37,725 nucleotides of DNA from an uncultured Pseudomonadota bacterium (lineage in GTDB: Bacteria > Pseudomonadota > Gammaproteobacteria > Methylococcales > Methylomonadaceae). Within the stretch, counting starts at the first letter, position 1. Every line of letters starts with the position of its first letter. The translations under genes were made by a program, and so were the position numbers. Shown here one piece after another: positions 16,059-24,756 of the stretch. Location of the stretch: assembly GCA_903876445.1 (NCBI GenBank), contig CAIQZX010000053.1:1-37725 (forward strand). The letters run 5' to 3'. The notes beneath the pieces are model-generated. The model did no database searches. It was not told where the DNA came from and saw nothing but the letters and a program-made list of their open reading frames with translations.

Positions 16059-16579
16059 TAGGATTCTCCTAGGTTTAAATTGGCTAAAACAGAAAATGGA
16101 TTAGGTTTTTTTGTCGCTACTTCATCGAAAGTAGCCGTGTATTTTTTAATTATCTCATTTGAAATGCAATCGTGAGAATGCTTGGGATAATCAGGCAAAT
16201 TCAATAATAATTCGTCTTCGACGAGCGTGCTTAAAGGCAACGTTTCTTCTTCAAGCAACAAAGGTTCGATGTCTTCGGGTAAGCGTTCGATTTGTTCAAA
16301 CGTAGTGGCTATTCCCAAATTTACTTTGTGGTCAATGTCAAATTCAACGCCTTGTAAACAGTTTTGGCATTCAAGGTGCAAAGTAGTTTTTAAACTGCCG
16401 TCAATTTTTGCCAATCGACCTTCGCGCCCAAAATAAAGTTCAACCGTCACGACACCTTCATCGTTGACTAATTTTTCAGCCAAGCGAGTTAAGCGTTTAA
16501 TGGGTAGTTGTCCATGTAATTCGCCGCGTTTATCGGCAAGATGTAGAGGATCAATGATTTCTGGAAGTCGATTTTGCAT
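16058..16579 (-). CDS. yceD: YceD/DUF177 family protein
   Basis: A 173-residue member of the YceD (DUF177) family, almost always found directly before rpmF and linked to 23S rRNA and ribosome assembly; the biochemical role is not settled. The Cys71-x2-Cys74 pair ([12 protein letters not shown]) and the C-terminal [11 protein letters not shown] are family hallmarks. The start at 16579 aligns with the family N-terminus ([14 protein letters not shown]). No Shine-Dalgarno precedes it, and a promoter ends only six bases upstream, so it may be translated from a leaderless message. Confidence 0.9.
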   Translation of the reverse strand: MQNRLPEIIDPLHLADKRGELHGQLPIKRLTRLAEKLVNDEGVVTVELYFGREGRLAKIDGSLKTTLHLECQNCLQGVEFDIDHKVNLGIATTFEQIERLPEDIEPLLLEEETLPLSTLVEDELLLNLPDYPKHSHDCISNEIIKKYTATFDEVATKKPNPFSVLANLNLGES

Positions 16580-16585
16580 TGCGTA

Positions 16586-16614
16586 ATAATATATTGAATT
16601 GGTATAAGCGTCAA
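16586..16614 (-). promoter_or_regulatory. Promoter of yceD-rpmF-plsX
   Basis: On the minus strand TTGACG (16609-16614), a 17-base spacer and TATTAT (16586-16591) are close to the sigma-70 consensus. Only six bases separate the -10 from the yceD ATG, so transcription would start at or next to the initiator codon. Confidence 0.7.
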
Positions 16615-16998
16615 AACCAATCGTTGATTTTAACAGTCAGTATTATTTTTTTGTGCATTTCACCAACGATTTGGTTATTCGATTACAAATCCGCCTCGTT
16701 TTTCGCACTCACTTAAATAATAACACGCGCTTATTTTGGTTATCGCACCAAAATAAAAATCGGGCTGTATCGTTATGTTGGAAATTAAAATCATGTTGTT
16801 TTTTATCAACAAGCTGTCATATTTTTTCTGTTAATCACTTTACTTATTGATAAATAAAGATTTATTAGTAACTGAAAAATAATGCTAAAACTTGTATGGA
16901 AACGGCTTTGCTGGTATTATCGCCACTGTGAAACGAGTTTTGTTGTATAAAAACAAATCTAAAACTTCTAACTCAAGCAATTTATCGAGGATAACAAC
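16615..16998. other. Divergent intergenic region with outer membrane protein leader
   Basis: This AT-rich stretch separates the minus-strand yceD operon from the plus-strand outer membrane protein gene. A 65-codon plus-strand frame at 16653-16850 has no ribosome binding site or recognisable sequence and is probably spurious. Apart from the promoter at 16892-16920 and the ribosome binding site at 16987-16991 I see nothing else that can be named. About 70 bases of 5' untranslated leader precede the gene. Confidence 0.6.
16892..16920 (+). promoter_or_regulatory. Promoter of the outer membrane protein gene
   Basis: TTGTAT (16892-16897), a 17-base spacer and TATTAT (16915-16920) form a good sigma-70-type promoter about 80 bases before the ATG. 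A strong GAGGA (16987-16991) lies seven bases before the start codon. The strong signals fit an abundant surface protein. Confidence 0.65.
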
Positions 16999-17979
16999 AT
17001 GAAAAAAACTAAATTAGCTTTAGGCATGACAACCGCATTGGTTGCATTCGCTGCTGCAACCGTTGCACCAGAAGCCGCTGCTCACGCAAGCAAAAAAGCA
17101 CACAAACACGCAAAAAAAGCTCCTACTTACCAAACAGTTGAAACACACAGCTCGTCTTTTTCGCATTCAAACACCAGCAACGCAAAAGTTGACGCTTTAG
17201 AATCACAATTGCAAGCGATGCAAGCTGAAATTCGTAGTTTAAGAGCTGCTTCAGGTCGCGCTCACGTTGATCCAGATACTGCAAAAGTTCAAGAGTTAGA
17301 TCAATGGATGAACTCTGTTAAATCAGAAGGCACTCCATCTAAAGGCGCGAAAGACAACATGGTGTTCTTCCGTGGTGGTTATGGACATAACAACGACCAA
17401 CGTGGCGGTACTGTAGACCCAACTGGTACAGCGGGATTAGCAGGTGTATTTCCTGGTGCAATCGGTGACAGAGATGCTTGGTACGCTGGTGCTGGTTTTG
17501 ATTTCAACATCAATGACAACTTGTTTGGCATGATGAATGGTACTGAAGTGTTAGGCGAATTGATGTTCGACTACAAACAATTAGGCGAAAGAAAAGTTAA
17601 TGGTCTAAACCCAGCGGTTACTGGACTTGTTGTCAATTCGGCGGCTGTAAATGCTTTATTACCAAATGGTGCTAACGCGCAATCAGCAACTGTGAACGCA
17701 TTAACATTAGCAGCTTCACCAAAAATTAAATTCTTAAAAGGCAGCAACTTCCGTCCTTGGTTAATTCCGGCTGGTATGGAAATTACTGTTATCAGCCCAC
17801 CATCTGATGCGATTACCGTATTAAACCCAGGCATGATGTTCGGCGCGGGTGCGGATTACAAAATTTGGAAAGACATCTACGCAGGTGCTGACGTTCGTTA
17901 CCACCATTCATTTGATAACGTTGATGGCGTAAATCCAGACGGTATCACAGCGGGTGGTTATTTAGGATTAGGTTTCTAA
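16999..17979 (+). CDS. Probable outer membrane beta-barrel protein with coiled-coil neck
   Basis: A 326-residue exported protein. It has a Sec signal peptide (about 1-29, ending EAAAHA), a Lys/His-rich linker (30-46, with HASKKAHKHAKKA), a short coiled coil (about 63-85, VDALESQLQAMQAEIRSLRA) and then a glycine- and aromatic-rich barrel-like region ending in GGYLGLGF. The terminal Phe is typical of outer membrane barrels recognised by the Bam complex. The coiled coil before the barrel resembles periplasmic necks of trimeric porins. It is monocistronic, with its own promoter and terminator. The exact family and substrate are unknown. Confidence 0.75.
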   Translation: MKKTKLALGMTTALVAFAAATVAPEAAAHASKKAHKHAKKAPTYQTVETHSSSFSHSNTSNAKVDALESQLQAMQAEIRSLRAASGRAHVDPDTAKVQELDQWMNSVKSEGTPSKGAKDNMVFFRGGYGHNNDQRGGTVDPTGTAGLAGVFPGAIGDRDAWYAGAGFDFNINDNLFGMMNGTEVLGELMFDYKQLGERKVNGLNPAVTGLVVNSAAVNALLPNGANAQSATVNALTLAASPKIKFLKGSNFRPWLIPAGMEITVISPPSDAITVLNPGMMFGAGADYKIWKDIYAGADVRYHHSFDNVDGVNPDGITAGGYLGLGF

Positions 17980-18006
17980 TTTGTTGTAAAAAACAAACTT
18001 GGAACG

Positions 18007-18036
18007 AAAAAAAGGAGCTTTTAAGCTCCTTTTTTT
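18007..18036 (+). terminator. Intrinsic terminator after the outer membrane protein gene
   Basis: GGAGCTT (18014-18020) pairs with AAGCTCC (18023-18029) around a two-base centre, flanked by seven A and seven T that extend the stem. It should work in both directions, and lies 28 bases after the stop codon. Confidence 0.9.
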
Positions 18037-18165
18037 GCGCCTAAAATTTTGCAAGTCATTAAAATTTCACATAACTTTACTACACTTGATTCATTGTTTA
18101 TTTTTGCAACAATCTGCCGATAAATAGGGTTGTTGTTTTCGCTTTTAACTTTTGGAGAGTGTGCC

Positions 18166-18363
18166 ATGAATTTTGAAACTTTTTTGAATTCGTTAGAAAT
18201 TACTTCAGACGATGAACATTGCGCCAGTTTAACGCCGTCTTTTTGTCCAGAAATTATCGATTTACTTAATTCGCAACGCTTTAGCGCGAAAAAAACGTTA
18301 TCAAGATTGATGCCTGTCGCCCAAAATTATGGTTTTGATGAACACGCCTATGGCTTGTGTTAG
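18166..18363 (+). CDS. Small hypothetical protein, 65 residues
   Basis: I do not recognise this protein. The frame opens at 18130, but the ATG at 18166 has GGAGAG seven bases upstream and is the likely start. The product is mainly helical, acidic at first (LEITSDDEHCASLTPSF) and ends with Cys as the last residue. It has no signal peptide or membrane segment. A terminator follows directly, so it is its own transcription unit. The clear ribosome binding site and terminator argue that it is real. Confidence 0.6.
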   Translation: MNFETFLNSLEITSDDEHCASLTPSFCPEIIDLLNSQRFSAKKTLSRLMPVAQNYGFDEHAYGLC

Positions 18364-18372
18364 GTTTTTTTG

Positions 18373-18410
18373 AGTTACCAGATTAAACGATTTGGTAACT
18401 TTTATTTTTT
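18373..18410 (+). terminator. Intrinsic terminator after the 65-residue gene
   Basis: AGTTACCA (18373-18380) pairs with TGGTAACT (18393-18400), with a 12-base loop, followed by TTTATTTTTT. It lies nine bases after the stop codon and separates this gene from the FKBP gene. Confidence 0.8.
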
Positions 18411-18492
18411 CTTGCATATATTTTTCAGACAAAACCCGCTTCAACCTTTATTATATCCGCTCATTTTTTAGCATTTTTATAAAGGTTTTTCC

Positions 18493-18975
18493 ATGCAAAT
18501 TAGTTCTAACACCGCCGTTTCCATTCATTACACATTAACTAACGATGCTGGCGAAGTTATCGACAGTTCAATTGGCAATGAACCACTTTCTTATTTACAT
18601 GATACAGGCGGCATTATTTCGGGTTTGGAAAGAGCCTTGCACGGCAGAAATGAAGGCGACAAATTCAGCGTTCGCATTCCACCGGCTGATGCTTATGGCG
18701 AAATTGCGGACGACCGCGTGCAAGTTGTTTCGCGTGAAATGTTTGACGGTATTGACAACATTGAGGTTGGAATGCAGTTTCATGCTGATGTCAGTGAAGG
18801 ACCCGGTATTGTGACAGTTGTTGCGGTTGATGGTGACAACGTAACGATTAACGGAAATCATCCGTTAGCGGGAATGCCATTAAATTTTGATATTGAAGTG
18901 GTTGAAGTACGTCCTGCTACAGCAGAAGAAATTGATCACGGTCACATTCATGGTGCGGGCGGACATCACCACTAA
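18493..18975 (+). CDS. FKBP-type peptidyl-prolyl isomerase, SlyD-like
   Basis: Cytoplasmic prolyl isomerase and chaperone. The 160 residues follow SlyD: a split FKBP domain (HYTLTNDAGEVIDSS; PLSYLHDTGGIISGLERAL; SVRIPPADAYGE), an inserted flap (about 70-125) and a histidine-rich tail (HGHIHGAGGHHH) that may bind Ni or Zn. The tail is much shorter than in E. coli SlyD. No signal peptide. It precedes fabI by 27 bases and may be co-transcribed with it. Confidence 0.9.
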   Translation: MQISSNTAVSIHYTLTNDAGEVIDSSIGNEPLSYLHDTGGIISGLERALHGRNEGDKFSVRIPPADAYGEIADDRVQVVSREMFDGIDNIEVGMQFHADVSEGPGIVTVVAVDGDNVTINGNHPLAGMPLNFDIEVVEVRPATAEEIDHGHIHGAGGHHH

Positions 18976-19002
18976 GCGTTTTCAGTTTTTAGGAGTAGGT
19001 TT

Positions 19003-19785
19003 ATGGCATTTATGCAAGGCAAACGAGTTTTAATTGTCGGTTTAATCAGTGATAGATCTATCGCGTGGGGGATTGCACAAGCAATGCGCCGTGAAGGAGC
19101 TGAACTTGCGTTCACTTATCAAACCGGAAAAATTCGTGAGCGCGTTGAAAAATTAGCTGCCGAATGCGGTTCATCGATTGTTGTTGAATGTGACGTGCAG
19201 TTTGACGAACACATTGATAATGTTTTTGTTGAACTTGGTAAACATTGGGACGGTTTGGATTGCATTGTACATTCAGTTGCTTTTGCGCCGCGTGAAGCCT
19301 TAGATGGTGATTATGTGAACGCAACCACTCGTGACAATTTCCGTATTGCACACGATGTGAGTTCTTATAGTTTCACCGCGTTAGCAAAAGCAGGGCGTTC
19401 AATGATGGCGGGACGTAACGGTTCATTATTGACATTGAGTTATTTGGGCGCAGAACGTGCGATTCCGAATTACAATGTGATGGGCGTAGCGAAAGCCAGT
19501 TTGGAAGCTAACGTTCGTTATATGGCGGTTTCATTGGGTGCTGAAGGAACGCGCGTTAATGCGATTTCAGCGGGTCCCATTCGAACATTAGCCGCTTCTG
19601 GCATTAACGATTTTAAATCAATGTTAAGCAAAGCCGCTGATGCCTCACCGTTGAAAAAGAATGTTTCGATTGAAGAAGTGGGTAATGCTGCTGCCTTTTT
19701 GTGTTCAGATTTAGCGTCGGGAATTACTGGCGAGCTGACGTATGTGGATTGTGGTTATAACATCATGGGTTTAGCTGCCGTTTAA
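19003..19785 (+). CDS. fabI: Enoyl-ACP reductase (NADH)
   Basis: Performs the last reduction of each fatty acid elongation cycle and is the target of triclosan-type inhibitors. The 260 residues have the modified nucleotide-binding loop [13 protein letters not shown] (13-25) and the catalytic Tyr147 (SYLGAE), Tyr157 and Lys164 (YNVMGVAK), matching E. coli FabI positions almost exactly. AGGAG precedes the start. It lies outside the main fab cluster but only 2.4 kb from its promoter end. Confidence 0.96.
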   Translation: MAFMQGKRVLIVGLISDRSIAWGIAQAMRREGAELAFTYQTGKIRERVEKLAAECGSSIVVECDVQFDEHIDNVFVELGKHWDGLDCIVHSVAFAPREALDGDYVNATTRDNFRIAHDVSSYSFTALAKAGRSMMAGRNGSLLTLSYLGAERAIPNYNVMGVAKASLEANVRYMAVSLGAEGTRVNAISAGPIRTLAASGINDFKSMLSKAADASPLKKNVSIEEVGNAAAFLCSDLASGITGELTYVDCGYNIMGLAAV

Positions 19786-19796
19786 ACTAACGGTTT

Positions 19797-19828
19797 CCCA
19801 CTCAAATTTTTGATTTGAGTGGGTTTTT
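19797..19828 (+). terminator. Intrinsic terminator after fabI
   Basis: CCCACTCAAAT (19797-19807) pairs perfectly with ATTTGAGTGGG (19813-19823) around a five-base loop, followed by TTTTT. It lies 12 bases after the fabI stop and directly before the stop of the converging minus-strand gene. Confidence 0.92.
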
Positions 19829-19830
19829 AA

Positions 19831-21057
19831 TTATTTTTTGCACACATCATAAATTGGCATCAGTGCAATTCGGTTATCAATTTGTTCTGCCAGCGCAAAA
19901 TAGGCGGCACTTTGTGTCGATTCAAACATTAGTTTAAATTCCTTTTCGTTCATGTGTTCCGGTAAATCACGCGGATCTGGCATAAAATCGCTGTAATCTT
20001 TAATTTGAGCCATTGATTTTTGAATATGTCGGGCATTTTCCGGTGATGAAACGGCGACTTCTCCAAAACGGCTTCCCGCTTTATCGGCGGCTAAATCTAC
20101 AAAACTAAACCCACTTCCCCCCGCTTGAGCATCACTTAATTCTTTTACTTCTCCTAACGCATTCGCCACACGACTATTTGTAGAAGCAGTTAACGCCGCC
20201 GCGCCCATAAAATGCTGTGCTAAATCGGTGCGTTTATAAAGAAAGGCAGGATATTGTGGATTTTTCTCCGCATTCACATAATCGTTAATGGCAGAAATTG
20301 CACTGCGATTTTCTTCAATTGCCGTTTCGACTGTAGCGCGTTGATAAGCTAATTCAAAAACAGGTTTTAAAATTTCCGCTAACGATAAACGCCATTTTGG
20401 ATTATGTTGAACAATAATTTCAGTAATTCTTTTTTGATAAATTTGCCGACTTTCGGGATTTTGAGCATGACGTGGTGAATCGGAATCATAAAAAATAGTC
20501 AGCGTTTTATCGGAAATCTCGACACGCTGAATCGGAGAGGTCGCTAAAATAAAATACTCATTCAAAAATGAATAACGAATCACAACATGAATAACCCAAT
20601 TCGCGAGCCTCGCCGGTAATAAGAATTTTCCGATTTTGAATTTCGCAATATGCGGCAATGTTTCGCCTTCTCCACTACTAAGTCGGAAACTGATATTGAA
20701 ATACGTTGCAATAAAATTGGCGGGTAATTTTAACGATACCGTGCAGCGCACTTTGTTATTTACCAATGAAATAAAAATCGCACTTTGATGATAACGATTT
20801 AACAGGTAATTTCCGGCTAAATTTAAATCTTCTTCGGTTAATGTAATTGCAGCAATGTCATCGGGTTTTATTTTTGTGCCTTCGTGCAGAATTTTTCGGG
20901 CTTGCGCCATACGTTCTAAGGTAAGCGGTGCTGATGACGGTTGATTTGTTTCGTCATTTAATCCACTTTCCAAAATAATCACGCATAAAAAGAATGTTAA
21001 ACCTATACATCCACCTACTACACGTTTTACAAAAATAAAATAAACGTGACCCATCAT
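19831..21057 (-). CDS. Membrane-anchored conserved hypothetical protein
   Basis: About 408 residues with one N-terminal membrane segment (about 10-31) followed by a large, probably periplasmic domain. Charged and helical stretches (AEILKPVFELAYQRATVETAIEENRSA) and a C-terminal region with DFMPDPRDLPEHM are conserved-looking, but I cannot assign a family or function. Starts are GTG 21060, ATG 21057 or ATG 21054; the ATG at 21057 shares a base with the ppx stop, suggesting coupling. A role with polyphosphate metabolism is only suggested by position. Confidence 0.65.
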   Translation of the reverse strand: MMGHVYFIFVKRVVGGCIGLTFFLCVIILESGLNDETNQPSSAPLTLERMAQARKILHEGTKIKPDDIAAITLTEEDLNLAGNYLLNRYHQSAIFISLVNNKVRCTVSLKLPANFIATYFNISFRLSSGEGETLPHIAKFKIGKFLLPARLANWVIHVVIRYSFLNEYFILATSPIQRVEISDKTLTIFYDSDSPRHAQNPESRQIYQKRITEIIVQHNPKWRLSLAEILKPVFELAYQRATVETAIEENRSAISAINDYVNAEKNPQYPAFLYKRTDLAQHFMGAAALTASTNSRVANALGEVKELSDAQAGGSGFSFVDLAADKAGSRFGEVAVSSPENARHIQKSMAQIKDYSDFMPDPRDLPEHMNEKEFKLMFESTQSAAYFALAEQIDNRIALMPIYDVCKK

Positions 21058-22556
21058 CACGCAAATTCGAGCTTTAAACCGGCAATTTTTAAATGTTCAG
21101 CTTCATAAAGTAAATCTGCACGAGTAAGCGGCGAACTATCTAGCCAACCGCTTGGAAAACGAATTTTGATTTTTGATTTTTCCCATTCACAGTTAAAGAG
21201 TGGCACTTCATAATCTTGACGATTACGGTGCAATAACACCGCTAAACGCAGTAATAATGCCAATTTAGGCGCATCTACATTCAGTGGTGCTGGTAAAGTT
21301 TCAAACAGTTTTAACGCAAATTTCCGACGATGCGAACGTACAATGACCGCTAATAAAACCTGATCTTGACGTGAAAAACCGGCGAAATCACCGTATTCAA
21401 TGACATACGCGCTGTGTTTGTGATATTGATTATGAGCAATATCTCGACCGAGTTCATGCAGTTCTGCCGCCCAATGTAAAAATTGTCTGGCTTGTTCAAT
21501 ATCAATTTGAAAATAAGTGTCTTTTAATTGTGATAATAAATAATCAATCGTATGTTTCACTCGCGAAGCGTGTTGAAGATCAACGTGATAGCGTTCAGCT
21601 ATTTGGCGAACTGTCCCCGAACGAATATCGTGATCATAAATTCGCCCTAATAAATCGTGAATTAAACCTTCGCGCAACGCACCATCTGAAATCGTCATTT
21701 GTGTGATGCCGAGACTTTTAAATGTCGCATACACAATCGCAACACCGCCGACAAAAACAGGTAAACGTTCCGCATCTAAATCCGGTAAATTTAACGTGTT
21801 AATGTTTTGGCAAGTATAAATATGTTGGACTAACTGTTCTAAACCGTCACGGGTGATACCATTGTTGCTCCAGTTTTTCGCTAGCAAAACCTTATCAATA
21901 GCTTTTAAACTTCCCGACGCACCGATGGCTTCGTCCCAATTTTGTTTTTGAAATTTCTGCTGAAAAGGCTCTAAACGGCGTTGTGCGAAAAGAACCGCTT
22001 GATTGAATGCGGATTTTGAAATTTTGCCGTTCTCAAAAAATAAATTACTTGTCGTCACACAACCCATTGGCAAACTTTCTTTATCGAGTGGATTATCACC
22101 TGAACCAATAATGTATTCGGTACTTCCGCCACCAATGTCCATGACTAAACGCAAATTGGCTTTACTACTCAAACTGTTCGCGACACCTTGATAAATTAAC
22201 CGCGCCTCTTCAATCCCTGAAATAATATGAATTGGATGGTTTAAGGCAATTTCTGCTTTTTCTAAAAATTGAGCCGCATTTCGTGCTGTTCGTAATGTAC
22301 TTGTGCCAACAATTCGCACACTTTCAGGCGAAAAATGTCTAATACGTTGTCCGAAACGTTCTAAACACGCTAAGGCGCGTTCTTGCGTGTCAAAATCAAG
22401 ATGATTATTGCTATCTAAGCCAGAAGCGAGGCGAACCATTTCCTTTAATCGATCAATGGTTTGAAGTTTGCCATCAGTTAAACTGCAAACAATCATGTGA
22501 AAACTGTTCGAGCCTAAGTCAACAGCCGCAACACAACTAGGTGGTTTTTTTAACAT
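21057..22556 (-). CDS. ppx: Ppx/GppA phosphatase (exopolyphosphatase)
   Basis: Hydrolyses terminal phosphates of polyphosphate, or pppGpp in the GppA subfamily. The 499 residues have the ASKHA-fold motifs AAVDLGSNSFHMIV (9-22), GTSTLRTARN (about 85-94) and DIGGGSTEYI (about 142-151), then an HD-like C-terminal domain with HELGRDIAHNQYHKHSAYVI (about 363-382). That four-domain plan fits full-length Ppx/GppA; which of the two activities dominates cannot be told from the sequence. It lies 38 bases after a dienelactone hydrolase gene. Confidence 0.9.
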   Translation of the reverse strand: MLKKPPSCVAAVDLGSNSFHMIVCSLTDGKLQTIDRLKEMVRLASGLDSNNHLDFDTQERALACLERFGQRIRHFSPESVRIVGTSTLRTARNAAQFLEKAEIALNHPIHIISGIEEARLIYQGVANSLSSKANLRLVMDIGGGSTEYIIGSGDNPLDKESLPMGCVTTSNLFFENGKISKSAFNQAVLFAQRRLEPFQQKFQKQNWDEAIGASGSLKAIDKVLLAKNWSNNGITRDGLEQLVQHIYTCQNINTLNLPDLDAERLPVFVGGVAIVYATFKSLGITQMTISDGALREGLIHDLLGRIYDHDIRSGTVRQIAERYHVDLQHASRVKHTIDYLLSQLKDTYFQIDIEQARQFLHWAAELHELGRDIAHNQYHKHSAYVIEYGDFAGFSRQDQVLLAVIVRSHRRKFALKLFETLPAPLNVDAPKLALLLRLAVLLHRNRQDYEVPLFNCEWEKSKIKIRFPSGWLDSSPLTRADLLYEAEHLKIAGLKLEFA

Positions 22557-22594
22557 GGAAAATCCTATTTTTTGTAACGACAGTCAAAGAAAAA

Positions 22595-23314
22595 TTAAGC
22601 AAAAATCTCAGCTAAAAAATTTTCCATGGCTTGTTTTGAACGGCAATTCGCATTTGTGCTGAATTGAAAACCGGCGGCTAAATCGGTGGCTAATGGATTT
22701 GTGAAAGCATGAACTGTTTTTCCATAAGCGTGTAATTGCCAATCAACGCCCGCATCGGTCATTTCTTTTTCAAATGCCGCGACTTGTGTTGGTGGAACAA
22801 GCGGATCATCATGCCCATGTAAAGCGAGAACTTTGGCGCAAATTTCAGGATTTTTCAAATTATCTGGCGCGGTTAAATTTCCATGAAAACTCACTACACC
22901 TTTCACATTTGCACCAGTTCGTGCTAAATCTAAAACACATAATCCACCAAAACAAAAACCGATTGCTGCAATTTTAGAATCGTCCACCCACGGTAATAAA
23001 GCCACAGTTTTCAATGCGGCTAACATTCTTTGCTGAACTAACGCACGATTTTCAATAAATGGACGCATTAACGCGCCGCATTCTTCATCGGTTTGTCCTA
23101 ATTTTCCTTTGCCATACATATCAAGCGCAAAGCCCACATAACCTAATTCAGCTAATTGACGCGCTCTATCCGCCGTGAATTCACTTCGTCCTGCCCACGC
23201 ATGACTAACTAAAACGGCTGGTCTACGTCCCGAAATAGCATCATCAAATGCAAAAAAGGCTTCTAATGTTGTGTCGCCATCTAAATAATTTACAGTGTTC
23301 GTAATAATTGCCAT
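22595..23314 (-). CDS. Dienelactone hydrolase family protein
   Basis: Cytoplasmic alpha/beta hydrolase of 239 residues. The catalytic triad of the family is present: Cys121 in IGFCFGGLC, Asp near 169-170 in LHGHDDPLVP and His202 in TVHAFTNP. The true substrate in most bacteria is unknown; no chlorocatechol pathway genes are nearby. It starts two bases after the upstream neighbour on the other side, a low-molecular-weight phosphatase, so the two are probably one unit, with this gene first. Confidence 0.88.
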   Translation of the reverse strand: MAIITNTVNYLDGDTTLEAFFAFDDAISGRRPAVLVSHAWAGRSEFTADRARQLAELGYVGFALDMYGKGKLGQTDEECGALMRPFIENRALVQQRMLAALKTVALLPWVDDSKIAAIGFCFGGLCVLDLARTGANVKGVVSFHGNLTAPDNLKNPEICAKVLALHGHDDPLVPPTQVAAFEKEMTDAGVDWQLHAYGKTVHAFTNPLATDLAAGFQFSTNANCRSKQAMENFLAEIFA

Positions 23315-23316
23315 TT

Positions 23317-23802
23317 CTATCCCAATTTTTTTGTGTCGAATAAATGTTTTAAAAAACCATCGCTTGCGGCTTCAATCATATCTAAAACGCGCTCAAAACC
23401 TTGTTCGCCACCGTAATAAGGATCTGGAACTTCGCGTGTTTTAAGTTGTGGTGCAAAATTCAAAAAGTAATGAATTTTATGTTGATGTTGCTTCGGACAG
23501 GCATTTACTAGAAGAGCGTGATTATCGTCATCCATCGCTAAGAGAAAATCGAAATCTTCAAAATCACCAAAAATAACTTTCCGACCGCGCAAATGACTAA
23601 TATCAATACCACGTTCTAATGCGGCTTTTTGTGAACGCAAATCCGGCGCATCGCCGATATGATAAGCGTGTGTACCGGCAGAATCGATTGAAAAACGATG
23701 GGCTAATTTTCTGTTTTGAACCAAATGTGTGAAAACGCCTTCAGCAGTGGGGGAGCGACAAATGTTGCCCATACAAACGAATAAAACTTTTACTTTTTCC
23801 AT
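23317..23802 (-). CDS. Low-molecular-weight protein-tyrosine phosphatase
   Basis: A 161-residue cytoplasmic phosphatase. The P-loop VCMGNICRS holds the nucleophile Cys10 and Arg16, and the general acid is Asp127 in VPDPYYGG. Both tyrosines after the acid are kept, as in enzymes acting on phosphotyrosine. There is no tyrosine kinase or capsule cluster nearby, so its target is unknown. It immediately precedes the dienelactone hydrolase gene in transcription order. Confidence 0.93.
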   Translation of the reverse strand: MEKVKVLFVCMGNICRSPTAEGVFTHLVQNRKLAHRFSIDSAGTHAYHIGDAPDLRSQKAALERGIDISHLRGRKVIFGDFEDFDFLLAMDDDNHALLVNACPKQHQHKIHYFLNFAPQLKTREVPDPYYGGEQGFERVLDMIEAASDGFLKHLFDTKKLG

Positions 23803-23862
23803 AGAACTTAAAAAATGAAATCAAAATTTAGATTGAATTTTAACACAGCTTAACACCGAGCT

Positions 23863-24747
23863 TTAAGGATACCGTGATGGTAATTTGCTGACTGCATTTA
23901 AATTCCACGGCGTTGTTTCAATTGAACCTTCTAAATGCGCTTCTGTTTTATCATCAAAATCTCTTAAAAAATCCAAACCCGTTTGTGATTCGATGGTGTC
24001 AATGGTGGTGACGAATTGTGAAAGTGGCTCTTTTCCCGTCACATTTTGGGGCATGATAAAAGCCAGCGAAAAAGCGGGTTTGCTATCGCTTTCTTCGGTA
24101 ATATATATTTTATAAAAGGCTTTAGGAATATCAATATGCCACAGTGACGAGGACATTTTCTCCGGTTTTTCGTCAAAAATAGGTCCTGTAATAACCCAAA
24201 CTTTGCCAAAACTTTTTGCAAAATACGAAATTTCAACTTCTTCTAAACGTTGCCAAAGTTGTTGATTTAATTTTGGACGTTGCGGACTGATATTTGTCAT
24301 CAAAAAACTATCCGCTTGCCCATATTTTCCATAAAGTGTACTCATCGCAAAATTTGGCGCGTTGTGTCCACGGTCAAAACCACTTTTTGTGTAATCGTCA
24401 TGACTGACACGATTTAAACCGCGCCAATCTGTTTGAAAACGGGCAGGGCGTTTTAGGCGTGGGGCGTTATCGGCAACGGGTTTTAGCGCGTATTCCACCC
24501 AAAGCGGATTTCCACGCAAATCCGAATAACCAACTATAAAACCATTATTTCGTAAGGTTCGAAACCAAGTATTTGTGTTTAATGCTGAAATGGCTTGCGG
24601 CTCACCTTGATAAAGCAGAGTAGGGCGAGCAACGAGCATTTCATAACCATAGCCACATAAAATTAGCGTTAAAATCGGCATGATAACGCGCGGATAGGTT
24701 TGCATTAAACGAAATCCCGCAAGGAAAATTTGTAACGTTTTACTCAT
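23863..24747 (-). CDS. DNA/RNA non-specific endonuclease (NUC1-like)
   Basis: Beta-beta-alpha-metal nuclease of the Serratia/EndoG type, 294 residues. The catalytic DRGH is at 125-128 (GFDRGHNAPN) and the metal-binding asparagine in NQQLWQRLE (161). Residues 22-38 are a hydrophobic N-terminal segment that would anchor or export it, so it probably acts outside the cytoplasm, for example in nucleic acid scavenging. No immunity gene is visible. It follows rlmJ by nine bases. Confidence 0.9.
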   Translation of the reverse strand: MSKTLQIFLAGFRLMQTYPRVIMPILTLILCGYGYEMLVARPTLLYQGEPQAISALNTNTWFRTLRNNGFIVGYSDLRGNPLWVEYALKPVADNAPRLKRPARFQTDWRGLNRVSHDDYTKSGFDRGHNAPNFAMSTLYGKYGQADSFLMTNISPQRPKLNQQLWQRLEEVEISYFAKSFGKVWVITGPIFDEKPEKMSSSLWHIDIPKAFYKIYITEESDSKPAFSLAFIMPQNVTGKEPLSQFVTTIDTIESQTGLDFLRDFDDKTEAHLEGSIETTPWNLNAVSKLPSRYP

Positions 24748-24756
24748 AGAAAATAA

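Noticed and set aside
16653-16850. Plus-strand 65-codon frame in the yceD/outer membrane protein gap
   Set aside because: No ribosome binding site or recognisable sequence, and it lies upstream of the mapped-looking promoter for the real gene.
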